Source: a virus. Taken from it: a stretch of DNA of 37,771 nt. Under the pieces are notes generated by a model. It was given only the letters and a program-made list of their open reading frames with translations, was not told where the DNA came from and made no database searches. Location of the stretch: positions 1 to 37,771 of IMG/VR virus record IMGVR_UViG_3300024520_000219; one strand, written 5' to 3'. The position numbers were made by a program, and so were the translations under genes. Each line of letters begins with the position of its first letter. The stretch's first letter is position 1. Shown here in pieces: positions 37,474-37,771 of the stretch.

Positions 37474-37628
37474 AGTTCCATGAGAAGTCACTACCCGGCA
37501 AGCTACGGCACATAGCTGCTGGCCTGGAAGAATGCCGCCCGCCGCTGTACTGGGACGACATTCTGGAAATCGCCAACCCTGACACGCTGCGAGAGATGGC
37601 GTCAGAGATGGAAGAGGTGCTGTCATGA
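37458..37628 (+). CDS. Hypothetical small helical protein, 56 aa
   Basis: ATG at 37458 has GGGGAGG close upstream; an in-frame ATG at 37470 gives a tighter overlap. The protein is helical (LPGKLRHIAAGLEECRPPLY, DTLREMASEMEEVLS). Its stop overlaps the next start. Function unknown. Confidence 0.55.
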   Translation: MGETMKFHEKSLPGKLRHIAAGLEECRPPLYWDDILEIANPDTLREMASEMEEVLS

Positions 37629-37771
37629 GCACCCTAGGGCGACTAAGGCAGTTGGAGCAGGAGGCTACGGCGGGAGAGTGGTACGCCGACAGGGCGAACG
37701 TTCCATATCCGAGCGGCGTCTTGCCAATGTGTGTTCGTGCTTCCGAAAAGTTGACGGCGACACACGACGTA
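37625..37771 (+). CDS. N-terminal part of an unknown protein (open at window edge)
   Basis: The ATGA overlap with the gene before sets the start. The 49 visible codons (MSTLGRLRQLEQEATAGEWY, then VPYPSGVLPMCVRASEKLTA) contain no stop. The LEQEATAGEW pattern resembles the beginning of short phage proteins that carry an ACNAHDEL-like segment later. The frame continues in phase into the reading frame open at base 1 if the molecule is circular. Confidence 0.55.
   Translation, partial: MSTLGRLRQLEQEATAGEWYADRANVPYPSGVLPMCVRASEKLTATHDV

Noticed and set aside
1-37771. tRNA genes, CRISPR arrays, insertion sequences, integrase and attachment sites
   Set aside because: I looked for T-loop motifs, regular repeats with spacers, transposase signatures and tyrosine or serine recombinase motifs and found none that I could support.

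Overview
The window looks like a large part of the genome of a tailed double-stranded DNA bacteriophage with a GC-rich genome. Portal, scaffold, HK97-type capsid, connector and tail genes lie in one leftward operon with overlapping starts and stops. The very long portal-like protein, the small connector and tail-tube-like genes, and three large consecutive proteins of the ejection type point to a short-tailed (podovirus-like) particle. I see no tape measure and no contractile sheath. The host cannot be named from the sequence. Most proteins have no recognisable relative, which fits an uncultured or poorly sampled lineage.

Layout. 1-3542 (+): small accessory genes with a beta-class DNA methyltransferase, a winged-helix-like protein and a Cro/XRE-type regulator. 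3539-27814 (-): the late operon, read right to left. It runs terminase large subunit, two small genes, portal, scaffold, major capsid protein, two very basic small proteins, structural proteins, connector, surface or fibre proteins (one with a LamG-like fold), a sulfotransferase, a tail-tube-like beta-rich protein, an acetyltransferase, three large ejection-type proteins, and a probable lysis or membrane cluster at the end. 27814-28281 (-): a zinc-ribbon protein and a short HTH repressor-like protein. 28355-29566 (+): a small rightward operon ending in a protein that joins a twin-arginine-like signal to a copy of the capsid protein N-terminal arm. 29567-29827: a C-rich then G-rich intergenic block between converging genes. 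29828-30467 (-): two small genes, one a candidate small terminase or DNA-binding protein. 30521-37771 (+): a long rightward operon of about 30 very small genes, ending in an HNH protein and an open-ended reading frame.

Regulation. A 19-bp dyad of the form TACTTG-N7-CAAGTA occurs twice. One copy lies between the HTH repressor gene and the divergent small operon. The other overlaps the -35 box of the promoter that should drive the long rightward operon. A half-site lies upstream of the portal gene. This suggests one repressor controls both sets of early genes. In the rightward operon most genes are introduced by repeated cassettes: hairpin plus Shine-Dalgarno leaders in the first part, then six copies of GGAGGATAGCTAGC-N-ATG. 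The same region shows a 370-bp tandem duplication and a chimeric mini-gene, so it appears to evolve by shuffling small gene cassettes.

Not seen: DNA or RNA polymerase, primase, helicase, integrase, recognisable endolysin, tRNA genes or CRISPR arrays.
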